This document shows positions 14,523 to 29,000 of a stretch of 64,000 nucleotides of DNA, piece after piece (position 1 is the first letter of the stretch; each line of letters opens with the position of its first letter). The stretch comes from Trichoplax sp. H2 (Eukaryota; Placozoa; Uniplacotomia; Trichoplacea): positions 372,001-436,000 of the forward strand of contig NOWV01000008.1 of the NCBI GenBank assembly GCA_003344405.1. The letters are read 5' to 3'. The notes under the pieces are model-generated. The model was not told the DNA's origin, did not search any database, and was given only the letters and a program-made list of their open reading frames with translations. The position numbers were made by a program, and so were the translations under genes.

Positions 14523-15433
14523 TTAGTCAGATTTAGTATGAGATGGAGTCGATTTTTTGTCAGATGTCTGATTTCTCTGTTTATCGCGAGATGTTTCCGA
14601 AGTGTTATTTCCTAAATCGAGTAAGTCAATGGGTGCCTCCAGTAAACTATTTCGATCGGATTCTATTACCCAATTGGTTAATTTACCAATGCCATAGCCA
14701 AAGGCGGAAATAATGAATATCACACTGCCCTGAGCGATTAGGTTATCTCGAAGCAACGGCTTTTGTAATATTCGACTATCTATTATTACAATTATTATAG
14801 CTAAAACTAAAGATACAGCTAAGCAAAACAAGGGTCTTCTGCCTTCCTTGCGACGTTGCTCTTGCAAGGCATCCAATGATTGTTTCAAGCATTCTTCAAT
14901 TTTCTATCACCGTAACAAAAATATACAAGGCGAGTTTATAATATCATTGTTATTCAAAAATGATATTTATTACTCCTTAATATTACAGCAGCAAGATCCA
15001 GTACAAATCTATTCGTCATTTACAGATACAGATCATTGCCTTGTACTTGGAGTATCATGATGTCATTATTTTGCATTGGTAATAAGAATGTTACCTTTTT
15101 ACCCCTTGCATCTTTAGTCTTTTCAGCTGCAAGGCGGTAGCTGATCACAGCGTTTTTGTAATGTTGAGCGCTATGTTCTATCTCAGCTTTCATAATATAC
15201 CCATCAGGCTTATTTCGTGATCTTTGTATATATAATATAGCATCTTGAAGTGCTAAAGAATGATGCTCCATTTGTAAAAATACTTTGGATCTCTTTAAAT
15301 ACAAATGATATACAGCCGGCTGTATCTTGATTGCTTCGGTATAATGCAAAGCTGCTTCTATAGGTTTCTTCTCTTCCGCGGCAGCATCGCCTTTTTTTTC
15401 AGCTTCAACAGCCCGTTGTTCCCAAGACGACAT
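14523..15433 (-). CDS. TPR protein with two C-terminal membrane segments
   Basis: Two exons on the minus strand, 15433-15095 and 14903-14523, joined in phase 0 (AAG|GTAACA donor, ATAG acceptor), 239 residues. I chose the ATG at 15433 (MSSWEQRAVEAEKKG); the frame stays open to a TTG at 15490, but no in-frame ATG lies upstream. Residues about 7-110 are helical TPR-like repeats, with GDAAAEEKKPIEAALHYTEA and KRSKVFLQMEHHSLALQDA as two clear helix pairs. A basic stretch (EQRRKEGRR) precedes a strong membrane segment at about 137-155, then a second hydrophobic segment at about 166-187 and a polar Ser/Thr/Lys-rich tail ending in SHTKSD. Inference: a membrane-anchored co-chaperone or adaptor with the TPR domain on the cytosolic face. 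I do not recognise a specific ortholog. An additional upstream exon cannot be excluded. Confidence 0.72.
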
Positions 15434-15573
15434 GATTGCCTTTAAAATATCAATGTCAAGTCGATCAATTGAAACTGACGATGAGTTCAATTCAAGCGGA
15501 TAGACAATGCAGTATATCGATACAGAGCAGACAATATGATCGATTGTAAGAAACCTGTAAAATATCCACCTGA

Positions 15574-15784
15574 GTAGGCTATCAGAGGTAAAAATTTCAC
15601 CAGTTGTAAGCTGAGGTATGATTGATTAATTAATTGGTATCCTGTACGTAGTAGTGGCGTATCCCCGTAGGTAGACGTGGACAAGCGATGAATCCGGGTT
15701 CTAATTGAAGCCTCTACAACACCAACTTGACCAGGCTATCAGAGTCGAAAATTTCTACAGTTGTAAGCTGAGGTATGATCTATA
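15574..15784. repeat. Short direct duplication upstream of the TPR gene
   Basis: GCTATCAGAG followed by AAAATTTC and then CAGTTGTAAGCTGAGGTATG occurs at about 15579-15625 and again at about 15733-15775. The offset is about 155 bases. The copies are read in different frames by the local open frames, which argues against a duplicated exon. Confidence 0.6.
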
Positions 15785-16049
15785 AAGTGGTTTAATAGTA
15801 TGTATGTATCAGCGGATATAGAAGGAAGATTGAACAGAAAGTCAATGCTTGCAATAGGCTGGAAAAGTCGAGAAATGGACGTCGAAAGAAGGCCAAGAAC
15901 TCCAATGTTGCCAATTGCATCCACTGTCACTGCCGTCGTGAGCAGGAAAGCTACTGTCTCATACCAGTCATAGATACAATAGACTACGCTAGCAGTAACG
16001 TTAGTATGCGCTATAGAGTTACTCCATCAAGGCACAGTTGGACACCGAC

Positions 16050-16245
16050 ATAAACGGTACTGTACCGTACCGTACCATATCGTACCGTGCCGTGCCGCGC
16101 TCTCTTCCAGTACTGCATGCTCCTTTTCCAAACCGATCAATCAGCTCATACAGTACTGTACAGTACACATACGCATGTACACTGTACAGTACAGTATCCT
16201 ATGCGGACATTTTTGGACGCAATCCGGTCCATTTTTTATACAGTA
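16050..16245. repeat. GTACC / GTACAGTAC-rich patch
   Basis: Begins with overlapping CGTACCGTACC and CGTGCCGTGCC units (16056-16100), then clustered TACAGTACTGTACAGTAC palindromes (16150-16245). Composition is markedly less AT-rich than the surroundings. It lies about 0.6 kb upstream of the TPR gene start. Confidence 0.65.
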
Positions 16246-19200
16246 CTGTGTGTGGAAATAGTAAGCTCTGATGCTACATTGGTGAATACTAAAATGTTGG
16301 AACTTTATATTCAAGAATTGAAAAGGAAAAAGATCGCGTTGATGGGTACAGTAGGTTACTATTCAGGAAAAGTTCTCGAAATACTTAAAATATGGAATAT
16401 GTTTACTACTTCTCCCAGATTTTTAGATGGCAATGTATATCGAAATTATTGCTGTATGCCTTAACTATTCTGGCATAGACAGTAGTTCAATACTGGTGTA
16501 AGTATGGCATTTTTACCTTGGTTGAAGTCCTAGTTTTGCCCCTTTTCCTTTATCGAAAGAGAAAAATAAACATGCTCTGTGTGGCTCATAAAGAATTCTC
16601 GACGATTGAAATGATATGAAAACACAATTTGAAGACCGAATTAGACAAATTTGGTATCAGTCTGTGATAAAGTGTCTTCTTTAAAATACAACAAGAACTA
16701 CACTTTCTTGTAAACTTCACTTTATTACATAACATTATCTTAGCCTTAAGCTTAGTTGGGGCTTCACTACACACTAAGTCCACAGTCCAAAGACTATCCT
16801 TGTGTAAACGTTGACATTTTTTTCGATTTGTGCTATCCTACAATGGGGTTAATTTCGAAATTTTTGATATAAAAAGTATTTAGTGATATTCAGTATGGTA
16901 TACAGTAACTCAGTATGACAATTTCAGCCAAGTATTCTAACAAATTTTCATTAACTGCCGGGATTTACTATACACTGTACAGTTGAGGGACTTTCAAGAC
17001 TTAAACTTAATCTTAGTAGCCCTTGGTATAGTTACTGCCGTCCGGACTCCGGTAGAGTTGCGTTGTGCTAGAATATGAGTAGATAACGTATACTTTACCA
17101 GAGACTTGGAAGAGAAAATAGAGAATCATAAAAACTTCGAAATGACGTGGAAAATTGTTCAATTTTTTCATTTTCCCATGTGGCATTAGTATGGACAGAT
17201 TCCTACTTTTAGGCTCATGACATTAGAGAAGGATTTCTAAAAGAGAAGTCCCTGCATTACAATGTCAGAACGATGAAAATATGTGTAATAAGCTTGAAAA
17301 GAATCAGACTAAAACTGCAAGCAGTAGTAGGCTACCAAATAGAAATTCGTAATTGATTCAGTATTCTTATTCTTAACGAGGTTCACTTCAGTGCTCAAGT
17401 TCTAGTATGGTATAGTTTCGGTGAACTCTTTTAATTGTTGCGGCAAAATTTTACAGACAGAATTGATAACCATAATTTATAATTTAACCCCTTAGGTTAA
17501 TAAGCGCAATTGTACATTAATTAAAATAAAAATCTATATCTTGAAGCAGAAAGCGCTCTAAGGAGTGGCGGTATCAAACGTCGATAATTACATAAGTGAA
17601 ACAGAAAATTTATACTATATAAGCTCAGTAAAATGGATGAACCTTAAAGCTGCAGAGGTCGTATTTTTACCATGATGCTATGGAATAGACTAACAGATTT
17701 TCAAACGTACGTGTACAGCATGCAATATTTTAAAAGACTAGGTGTTTAAATGCAGTGTTGCAGAATAAAATCGCTCATTAAACAAAACATCACAAGCAAA
17801 TACTAAGTTATGGTTGGAATAATTGATAAAATTCATTGTATACTTCAATCTTGATGTACAGAAGTATTTTTATTGACAGTGAAATTCAAAAACGCTACTC
17901 ATTCTAATCGTTAAAAGAATCCTTCATCAAATACCATGAATTCCGCTACGGTTTGTGCTTCATTGGAATCATTACAGCTCCAGCCTTACACAACTGTTTT
18001 TACTGTATTTTCGTTCATTTTGCCAGTGGTAAAAAAATAGAAAAGACCGCAATCATAATACCCGTAGTATATGCATAATAAGTAAGATGGCAGCGCTAGC
18101 CGGAGGGGACTAGTGGTGTCAAGGATATTACATTTAGGCGTTAGGATACTGAAGTCGAATGTTACTAATGGATAATTTAGAGACAATACCTGTAGCGATT
18201 ACGTTGTCTAGGTTTTACTACTGTAATATTCAACAGTAAAATTAAGTAGTAAACTATTTTTACCAACTAACTTTAGAAAATAATTTAATGATGAGTGACC
18301 GTTCTGTAGTAGGGGAAATATTAGTACTGATTATACTAGTCAAGCTGCGAAGCGAGTGTTATGCTTACAAGTAATTTATCCTCCTTGACTTAAAATCAGT
18401 TTTGCTCATAACGTCGCTAACTCAATGGATAGCACCGTATCAACAGATATCCCGAATAACATTGGCCTGCGTTAACCATAGCATTGAATATTTTGCTTTT
18501 ACTATCTTTTTAAATCCATTGAGAATGTAATGTTTAATGTTGCAGAAACTTGAATACCCATGTGCAATGGAGCGTTCAGTATCATTGATAAAAGTTTGAA
18601 AATATCCATGGTATTTTCAACTAGGTAACTTAACTTCGCCTTAAGCGTACCGTAGTGAAGTGGTTCCTGTGATAGTCTTATACATGCAAACATAGAGTAA
18701 TTCGCTTGTGGTGGGTATAAAATCGTAGAAGTAAAAGAAAGAAAAAGCTCTTTGGTAAACCAACAACCTTAATTACTATACAATGTACTGTACATACTGT
18801 ATACCGTTAAAGGTCACTTCAAACCAGAGTTTGATTATAATTCTTAGGACTCGACGATACAGTATCAAAGACCTCTCGCATCCATAGCATTAATCCATCA
18901 TTGAGGTAGACAAGCAATCTTCGCCGCTGTCTTGATTCAGTATTCACGCTATCGTTTGGCGATACGCCCGATTTTACAAGTATAGCTCATACGAGCTTTA
19001 GTAATATCGCTCTATGTACATTACATTATAAATCTAAAAGCGCATCAACTTCAGTTCCATAAATCTATCGCGATTACTGTCTCCGTAAGTAATAAATTAA
19101 TCTCTGTTTGACTTCAACATGGCCAATTGAACGTCATATTTGACGTATTTTGTACGTAAACGTTAAATTAGCCGCTATTTTACCACAAAATAATCTGTTG

Positions 19201-22200
19201 CCTGGGCCATAAGACCAGACTTAGACAATATTTGCTATTATGACCCACTCATCAATAAATAATAATATTTACAATTTCCATTATCAACATGTTACAATGC
19301 TGTTAGTATCGTAAATACAGAATCTTATCATTTAGCAACTGAAATATACTTATGTAGAGGTATGTCCTAACATAGGCCATTTATGTACTTAGAAAGTCTA
19401 TATGCAATTGATGATGTAGCTTATTATCGCTAAACTTAGCAGAAACTGCTAATAGTATACTTTGATAATGTAAATGTTACTCTATGTCTAATACTGTGAC
19501 CCAAAATATTATTCTAGGCAAGAGAAATGGAAAAAGTAAGATAATGAAGAACTTGTTTTTGTAAGCTATTCTTCTATATAACTGAGGTCTTTTCATGATA
19601 TAAATAGTAGCTATGGCTTTAACTTTATATCTAGGGTTATAGCAGGTTTTTGTTGCACTAAGACACAAGTTACTTAAAACTATGATTCTCTTAACAATAA
19701 ATAGTATTTAAATTAATCTTTCAATTATTCATACAATAACAATTTCCTTCATTTTAGCAAGAAATCAACCTACTATAATCTATGATATCGCATTTCAACA
19801 ACCCCCTATACATTTTATGAATTAATGTTGATATCATTATCGTAGCTAATTAAAACTATCAATCTCATCAATGTTGTAGAATTCTTCATTAAATAATATG
19901 CGAATATGTCAGTTAATGCGGCCCATATTTAGTCGAACTTAACAAATTAAACTGTTAACATTAACAATCTTGTAAGAACCGCATCATATGATCTTAAGGT
20001 GCATGTGAATACTTAATAATATTAGAAAGGTAACATGTGTCTTCGTTTATGGCTGAATTGGTTTCAGTACGGATACGAATATAAAATTAAAATAGGGTTG
20101 TAAATTTTAATATTAAAAAATCTACTCGAAAAGCATCCGTACACGATTTGTGCGGGGGCAATGGATGCGAATAAAATAAAGTCGTGCAGTGGATTATATA
20201 ACGTAAAGATGTGTAGACATGCAGTAGGTATAGGCTGATGATGATAGGACAGCTTAAGAACCGAATGTACTAGTTATTCTCAGTACTTTAAAGTCATGGC
20301 TGATGATCTATTAGCTGTCTCCAAGTAACAAAGTCCCGTACTCATATACGAATTTAAACGTAGTAGCAGTTAGCTATTACAAATCCTAAAGTGATCTATA
20401 AGGAAAATGATCCTCTGACACATATAGCAATATAGGGATTTCTTTTTATGGAATCTGCGGCATATTAGTGTTAACTATTTTGCCGTAAATAACTAATTAT
20501 GGTTTGCTCAGTTGTAGCAACTGACACAGGTTCGCTTATTAAGAGATTGAGGTTAACTATATAAGTAATAGGATAACTTATTCTGATGGGATTCTTATGA
20601 CTAGCGTGAACAGATTAGGAATAAAAAATTACAATACTCTATATAAACTCTCAAATTTAAGCATAAAATTAGCATTTCTTCATTCTCCTCAATCTCTTTC
20701 GTCTCATATCAGATCCATCAATAAAATCAAACAGCAATTACCACCGGCAGCAGCACAGTCTGCACAGATCTCAGCAGACAGTGCAAATGCAATTATAACA
20801 GATTTGACGATAGAATCGTGAATTGATCACTTTAATTAATACTACAAGAAGAAACCTATCGGAATTTTTGCAAATTAATTCATCAAATTCTTAACAATCA
20901 ACAGTAATATTCCTATAATCATGGTAGGTATTGACATAACTATAGTAGTAATATGAATCGCTTAGAGAAATATATTCTCTTGACTTACACATTGTTGCTA
21001 ACATTCTCAGGCGTAAACTTGAATACGATTTCAAGTTGTTTCTTTAAATCATGTTAGAGCGAAGTAAAACGGGAACAAGTTTATTTTGAATCATGAAATT
21101 ATAGGTAGACGTCAAGTCTACAAACTAAAATTAAAATTTATCAACATCCGCAACAACAATCTTGATCGTATTGTACCTTTGTGTATATTTATTAATTCAT
21201 CTATGTTAGTGATGACATAGACTGATACTATGGTATCTGGTAGTCCATAGCTCTGATCAAATGTATAATTGTTACAGATGAGACATGTAACTTCATATCT
21301 ATGCATCACTATAGGAATATACTTATAATTATCCACTTGCATTCTTATGTAAGAATATTATTGACAAGGTATCAAAAATAATTCAATTTCTAATTAATTA
21401 ATAACAATAACCTCAATATGAATTGGTCAATGTAAATAAGTTCAAGTAAGTAGAATGTGGTAAACTTTTTCATTCTATAGTTCCATAAAACTTGGAAAGA
21501 GGATTTTAATTGTAATTTTACAGTAAAATTAAATAAAAAGGCGAGTGTAATTGATCATAAGTACAGCAATATAGTTCTATTTCACTATATGTCTAGTCTC
21601 TTGCTGCCATCTAAATCAATCATTCTTGCTTATGGACTGTTATCATAATTAGGATTAAAGTGAGGTCTTGTATCCAATAGTTGACCTTTATAGAGTCACA
21701 TATAAATTTGGTATAGTTTTTGTTTTCATTGTCAAATGCTGTAAGATTACGTTAAAAAAATAGAAAAATTATTGATTATGAAGAAAATATTTTGATTTAT
21801 ATAACGCCAAATCCTAATATTAATCCCTATTAGGGAAATATTCAAAACTTTGAGATAGTCACTTATTACTAGTAATATTCATAATAAACTATTACCATGG
21901 TAAATAAGAAAATTACTTTGATATATTGCTAAACTTAATGTCGGATGAATGGAATACAGTTTTAAATAGACAGCATCACCTGTACCATTTTATAACTAAT
22001 AAATATCGCCTTCATCATAGAGTTTATGGCAAGACAATCTCCTATTTTCCTGTTCATTATTTCTCGCAAAATATAGCCCTATGAACGCTTGAAGAAAGAA
22101 CTCCAATTTAATTTTAGTTTCCGCTATTGTAAATAGGTTCTTGATCACAATAGCACGTAGTCATTTGTACTAGGAATATCCTTACGCTGAAATGGCGCCG

Positions 22201-25200
22201 ATTTTCGATCATAATCGAAAGGTCGTCTCTTTATGATAGGATAAATTCATTTAATACTAAATGAAATGATTGAAATGAATGATACGATATTTAATTATAC
22301 TCACTTTCAAAGGGTATTATGAATGTAATTCATCAATACCGATAACTTTTTCAATTGATTTGAAATCAGTATGAGTATCTTTGATTGGATTTAGAAACAT
22401 TTCAAGTAGAATAGTCGATTCTCTCTAACTACAGCAATCTATTCTTGGCGTTTAGACGTAATTGCATCTAGATTGATTTGAATGGCAGGTATAGACATAT
22501 CACAAAGTCATAGTGATAATCATAATATCGTTGATAGACATCGTCTTGTCTTCAATGTCGCCTCTATTAAAAAATGTTCAAGTAATGTCAAATTAATTTG
22601 TCATTAAAGAATGTCAAGTTATCAAAAATTCTATCGTTTCCAATCATGGACATTACCCTTATTAATTATTCTTGTTTACATTTTTTATGATGATAAATTC
22701 AACTAATAATACGACCTGATAATCTTGGAAAAATGATAAAGTACGAGATTGTCAAATGTTACTACACCGACGATGGCTACTTCAAAATTAAAATTAGATC
22801 TTGATATCGATATGAAATGCTTTGCAATTATTTTGTAACATTTCTCCTTATAGTATAGACGTAATCTAAATTTTACCTTCTTTTCATTTACAGTACTCAA
22901 AATCTGATCTGGAGTAATGTATACTAAAAGAGAGTATCTCTAGGATTAAATTTAAAACATTTATTATTTCATTCAATCATTTATTCATTTTATTCACAGA
23001 TTGATGGAAAAATAGATCATTCTTTAGATTTTTAATATTATCTCTAAGAAATTGTTTATGAAATGATTGACAATTATCTTTTCGCCAGTAAAATGATCAA
23101 AATTTCATCACATACAGGACAGGTACTGTTAGCTTGTAATAAGCAAGAAATAAATAATACCCAATATTTAGTAGTATGTATCCTTTTAAAACTAGAGAAA
23201 TAAATATAAATTTATTAGTCAATTAAACGACTCATCATGATGAAAATTAAAACTATCATACCAAATTGTTTTATTATTTTAAGTTATCCACTATTATAAA
23301 TATTTAAATGAGAGCATATTCTGATAACAATCTTCGCGTATTACTCTTTCTTAAAGCTATTAAAGTTAAACAAGGATTTATTAAGTGGCGGTCCTTCTCT
23401 ATTTTTACATCAGTCTACGGAAGCTTGCGATATTGTAATACATTCTTTTGTCACCTTGTCTATAAAGACAGGCCGGTAAAAATAATTGACGTCAATAAAC
23501 GAGTCTTTATTGTGTTCATAATATTAATTTCCTTTTTATTTTCTTGTTTGTTAAGTTTCTCCTAACTTACTCATTGAATGATCTCTCAATATCCATGAAA
23601 GAGATTTTTTCATTCTATGGTAATTCAACGCCTATGCTGTTTAATCAATGCTATGTAGAACTATAAACTATAAAATAGACGCCAACTGATTTAGAAATTA
23701 CTCTCTGGAAAATTGACATCAAAGACCACAAACTAAGAAGGTAAGAGAAAATATATAGTTGTCATTAAACTTTAGACATCAATTCCTGTACTACAAGCAT
23801 GATTATTAGAAACTTCGTAAAGAAATTCTTTAACAGTATCATTAAATTTTGGGTAAATTCTACTTATTAAAAGAGTTTTACGTTCAAGACTAGAAAATTG
23901 TCGTCAATCTTGTAGCAGAATAAATCTTTATTAATTTATGCTATTATGTTCAATATTCCGTTAAAACTGCTTTGCTAAAATAAATCAGTAATATATAAAA
24001 TGGAAAACATAGCTTTATTTATAGTTACTTCTTACAATTTTAAAAAATTTTCTACTAGTTTTCCCGATAGAACTCGGAAATACGGTATTGGAGGGCTTAT
24101 TTAAATCACGACTACGCTTTACCATTTTCGTAATAATTCACAGAAACTTAATTGATACCTACAACATGAAATATTTTCTCTGAGTTATTCTATAATTATG
24201 ATATAAAGCCTTTTGCGTTATCAAAAGCCTTAGCTTGCATTAATTTATGCCTACGGTATTAGCCGATCATAGCCTATTTTGATCGTCTATAACCAAATTT
24301 CTAAAATATTCAATCCGTCGATATCGAACCAAAACAAAATACCAGCAAATTGCTTTTGACTTTAAAAGATAATTTAGATTACTTCGCTGATAATGAGATT
24401 ATCTGCTTGTAAGTTTGGAGCAAGCGTTATACAGTATACTGTACTGTACAATCGTTTCTTCAGCATAGGGATGCCTTTTAAAAGGATTTTAAATTTAGTA
24501 CCCAATTGTAAGTGTTTACATCTTGGCAGGTAATTCATTAATTATAGAAATATGGTATCAACGTTACTGACTTGATTATACTGTACATCGTAAATTAAAT
24601 AGACATAAACAGAATTTTATTAATTGTAACGGATATAATTAAATGGTCTTTACTTTGCACATCGGAAACTTCAGTTTTAATTTACATAAACGAATTTATC
24701 ATTACCCTAGCAATGATTTCTTAGTTAAGATGAAATGAAAAACTCGGAGACTTTTAAGCACCGTTATTACGTCAGCAATTGCTGGTATTGTTCTAAGCAC
24801 CCTTTGATAAGTCAATTTTTTATGTATTACAGTATTACAATAGCTTTCGATTTAGAAGCTTTAGAGAGGGTATATCAGTTTTTTAAATAAAAACTCTTTA
24901 GTATAAAACTGGTACTATCCATCCTTAATTTATTCGTTTTCGTAAGAAGCTAAAATTAAACGTCTTTTCGAGTAAGTTAAAAATTTAAAGGTTTAAATTA
25001 AATCAATTAGAATTGATGGAGGACAACCATCACTAGCTTTATATAAATTGTGTAGTATACGTATAAACAATCTGATTTATCATTACCCCTTTCCTCTAAA
25101 AAATGGAATCAAATTGTCCTCACCTATCAAAACATTCCGAACCATGTGTAGTGACTATATTATTATATATATTACTATAGGTTACTTTTTTATTAATTAC

Positions 25201-26024
25201 ACCCTGTTTATGATTAAACAATGTATTTAATTTAAAATATGAATAGATTTATCATCTTTAACGATAGTGTAGTATTTATAAATAGAATGTTACTGCCCCT
25301 CTTCATTAGTAGCCACCCAACTATCTGATTTTCAGATTTCTTCAATATTGTACGGATGCTTACTGTTAAATGAAGTATACTATAATTATAAATTGAGTCC
25401 ATACATATATATCTCTTATACTGGTGAATTATCGGTATTAATTATTATATTAAGGAACAAATAAATAAATTGTCGGGCATTCAAAACATAGAGTGTAGAT
25501 AGTTTTTGAGTAAAGTAGAAATCAACCATCTAGTTCCGATACAATTAAATAGGTTGATAGGTTTCTTAAAGTAATCTTGCAATTGTAAAATACATGTACG
25601 TATTATCTCACAAATTTATAAGCCAGATAAGATAACAGGTAAAATTTGGATTGGTCCTATTTCCATGTATGTTCGATCTTACAAGACATTTTGTGTCAAA
25701 ATTGATATTCGACCTTTTATAGTTATCTTCGTCTAACTTTAGTCTTTCGACAATTTTACTTTTAATTTAAAAATTACATTATAAATGGTGCATTTTCGCT
25801 AATAATAAGCGAAATGTGTCAGCAAAATAATTGCTTATTTAATTATGAAGATAAAATTTTATCAACTTGTCTATTAGATTAATTATGTCATCATTAGCTA
25901 TATTAAGGTTAGAGTTATTTTTATCTGATCTTAATGAGTCGTATCACATTTCACGTTGATTGTCATTTCTTTCTAATATTTCATTAATGCTAAATAATTA
26001 TTTATTTCAGAACTCCCTGACGTG

Positions 26025-29000
26025 ATGGAAGTAAAAGATTTGGATGAAAAAAAGCGTACCTTATTGAAGCAGGTATGTTATCCAATTGAAATACCACTCT
26101 TTTAAATAATGAATAAGATGCTTTTCCTCGAACAACTGGATCAGTCTTATATGTGCATATAAGGATATACCGTATATAAATATTACAACTGATCTACGGC
26201 TGTGAAATGTACACAAAGCTAGAAACTTTAATCTAAGTGATATACAATCGATCTATCAATATAGCAAGTATTGTACATTTTTAACTACTAAATTGATTTT
26301 CATTAAATCCTAGATGGGTCGTAGCTAATGTCTTTAATGTGCATCTGTAAACACAAAACTATCCCTATTATTCTTGATCGTATAAAAAGCTGGATACTTT
26401 ATAGATATCAACTAAAAATATTAAAGAAATCAGTTATTCATCAATTTTAATATTTTAATTTTATCTAGTTCCGCCAAAATGTGTCCGATATTATCCAATC
26501 TCATCATGACGATTACTTTCTTCTTCGATGGCTGAAAGGTTTATTCTTCTTTTCTTGCATTCATTTCCGTAAATTCAGTGCTTGTTATATTTTATTACTT
26601 ATTTTTAATTATATTGGAATTCTACTGATAAACAATAGCTCGTAAATTCGACTTAGCCAAATCAGAAGCAATGCTGCGAAAGGTAAATTATTTAAATTTG
26701 TTATATAAAGTAATGACAATCAGTAGTGGCAATTTAGGTTGTCGAAATACCGGAAGTTTGAAAAATATCGAGAGTAAAAGTAAATTAAAGCTAATACATA
26801 ACTGATTTTTTAACACGTATATTGTAAACATTTAGAGTATGGAATTTCGAAAGGAAATGAAACTGGATGATTTGGTGCAATCTTATAAAATACCTCAGGT
26901 TAGTACATATACAATTCTTAACAATGGCAAATTGGAATCATTTAAGTTATATTATTACTTTAGCTATAGTTTTAGGATTTGATCTTCAATCTATATTTGA
27001 TTTACAAATTTTTGTGTCAGCAGTATTCCTAGGTTATCATTACAGGGTTTTCGTTTATCCTTAGATTTATAGTTTAGCTGTAACAAAGAAACTTGCTGGT
27101 CATGATTTTTATTTACATATGATCAAAATTTTCATTTATCGTAAATGTTAGATTAAGTTTACTGAACGACTAATTTTACAAAGTACAAAGTAGTTTGCTA
27201 TAGTTGCAGCATTAAGTTGAACGAGATAGGAATATACATCATTTATATCTTGCAAAGAAAATATAGCAGTCTTGTCATATATTTCAGTACGGTATCTAAT
27301 GTCTAGAAAGTCACAGCTATTATTTATAACTCTAACTTTTGAGCGGTCATGTCTATGTCAGCAGGAAAGGAAAATGCTGTAATAAAGCGATTTAAACCGA
27401 TAATTATAACTACAATTCCTATCGTATTTCTTTACTATTGAATAAAACTAGTGCTGGATTTTCGCATTAGAGACTCATTCCATATTAGCGGTGGCAGACT
27501 TAAGTTTATAAACTATCTTAATGTAATATTTCAATACTTTAATAAAATCTATAGATCATACAAGATTACTACGCAGGCAATTATTTTGGTTACGATAAAG
27601 AAGGTTCACCGGTCTTGGTGGATCCGATTGGAAATCTGGATATCAAAGGTATAGTAATAAAAATCTATACCTTGACTTCAAAAATTATTACTTTATTTTG
27701 CGCTTTTATTAGTTGTGCTAATATCATTTATAAATAATCATGACAAAGATACTGGCAGTCAATGTCAACAACATTCTTTAATTACGATAGTTAATGACAA
27801 TATGATCGTTAAATTAATCTAAATTTCTCTATGTAGCTGATGATATAAGCAAATATTTTCTAGATATATGCATATATATCTAAATCACTTTTGATCGTGT
27901 GATGACTTTAGAAAAATTTTATTATAGCAATACATAATGATAGATATGGTCTAATTAATAAAAAGATATTATACTTTTATCTCTTCAGCTCTATAAATTT
28001 TTATACGTTGAGGTAGATTAGTTATACGCGTATAATCAATTATGCTAATAATGGTCTCATAGTTTCATTGTCGATGTTAACTTTATCATATTGAGAATAT
28101 CGAATTATCAACCCTCCTTTTAGGGCTAATGCATTGCGTCAAGAAAGAAGAAATCTGGAAGTACAAATTGTACATGGCTGAGATCGCAACAGTAAAATTT
28201 AAACAACAAAGTAAAAAGGTAAAAAAGCTGGCATATATAACGAATGTGACTTACTAATCCTTCACTAGTGCACTACTTGCCATCATCTATTCAATATTGG
28301 GTCTAGAGTAACGATAAGCTATTAGAGTCTACGTAGATCCTTTAATTATTAAAGCTTGCATGATATCGTTTTATAAATTAACGTACTCATATTTTTAATC
28401 AATTGCTCTTAGCTTGGGCGCCGTATTGAGTCCATGACGACCATTGAAGATATGTCAAATCTGGGATTAAAACACTTATGGAAGCCTGGTAATTATCAAT
28501 ATTAAAATTTGGAATTCCAGAGGGAACTTAACTAATATTAGATTTTTGTTGATGCACAGGTCTAGACTGCTTTTTTAAGGTATCATAATCGCCCGTTGGT
28601 TTTACTTAAAATTCTAAAATATTGCGCCATTGTGATACATCAATGTGATATAACTACTTAACTTCGATGAAATTCATAACGGATAAGAACATTATCATTT
28701 TTATCGTTGATAATAATATGTATTTACTAAACTGTCTAGCGACTTGAATGTGGCATTCAATATTGTCATTTTTGCTTATTAAACAGCTTGTTAAAATGTA
28801 TGAAGAGAATTATCCAGAATTTTTGAAGCGAGTTTTTATAATAAATGGTTCGTCAATGATTTATTTCTAAATTCTATGCTAGACTACTAACATCAGATTT
28901 TACTAAATGATAGCTAGATATTTAAGTTATAAAATTGATCAAGGTCATCGCGAAATTCATTTTATCATAAATTTATAACGTGTAGCTCCAGCTATATTTC

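Larger units (their letters stand above)
15434..26024. other. Long gene-poor stretch
   Basis: About 10.6 kb between the divergent TPR and SEC14L genes with no exon I can defend. It holds a small direct duplication near 15574-15784, a GTACC/GTACAGTAC-rich patch at about 16050-16245, and several isolated open frames (16087-16464, 20597-20821, 23308-23565) that lack splice partners or family resemblance. The first kilobase should contain the promoter of the TPR gene and the last few hundred bases that of the SEC14L gene, but I could identify no specific elements. Confidence 0.5.

Noticed and set aside
16087-16464. 125-codon plus-strand open frame
   Set aside because: Its first half is the GTAC-rich repeat patch and no splice partner or family resemblance supports the rest.
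20597-20821. 74-codon ATG frame with an Ala/Ser-rich C-terminus
   Set aside because: Isolated, no partner exon, no similarity known to me; plausible as chance in a 10 kb gene-poor stretch.
23308-23565. 85-codon frame with a hydrophobic C-terminus
   Set aside because: Hydrophobic end is what AT-rich non-coding DNA often encodes; no neighbouring exons or family match.
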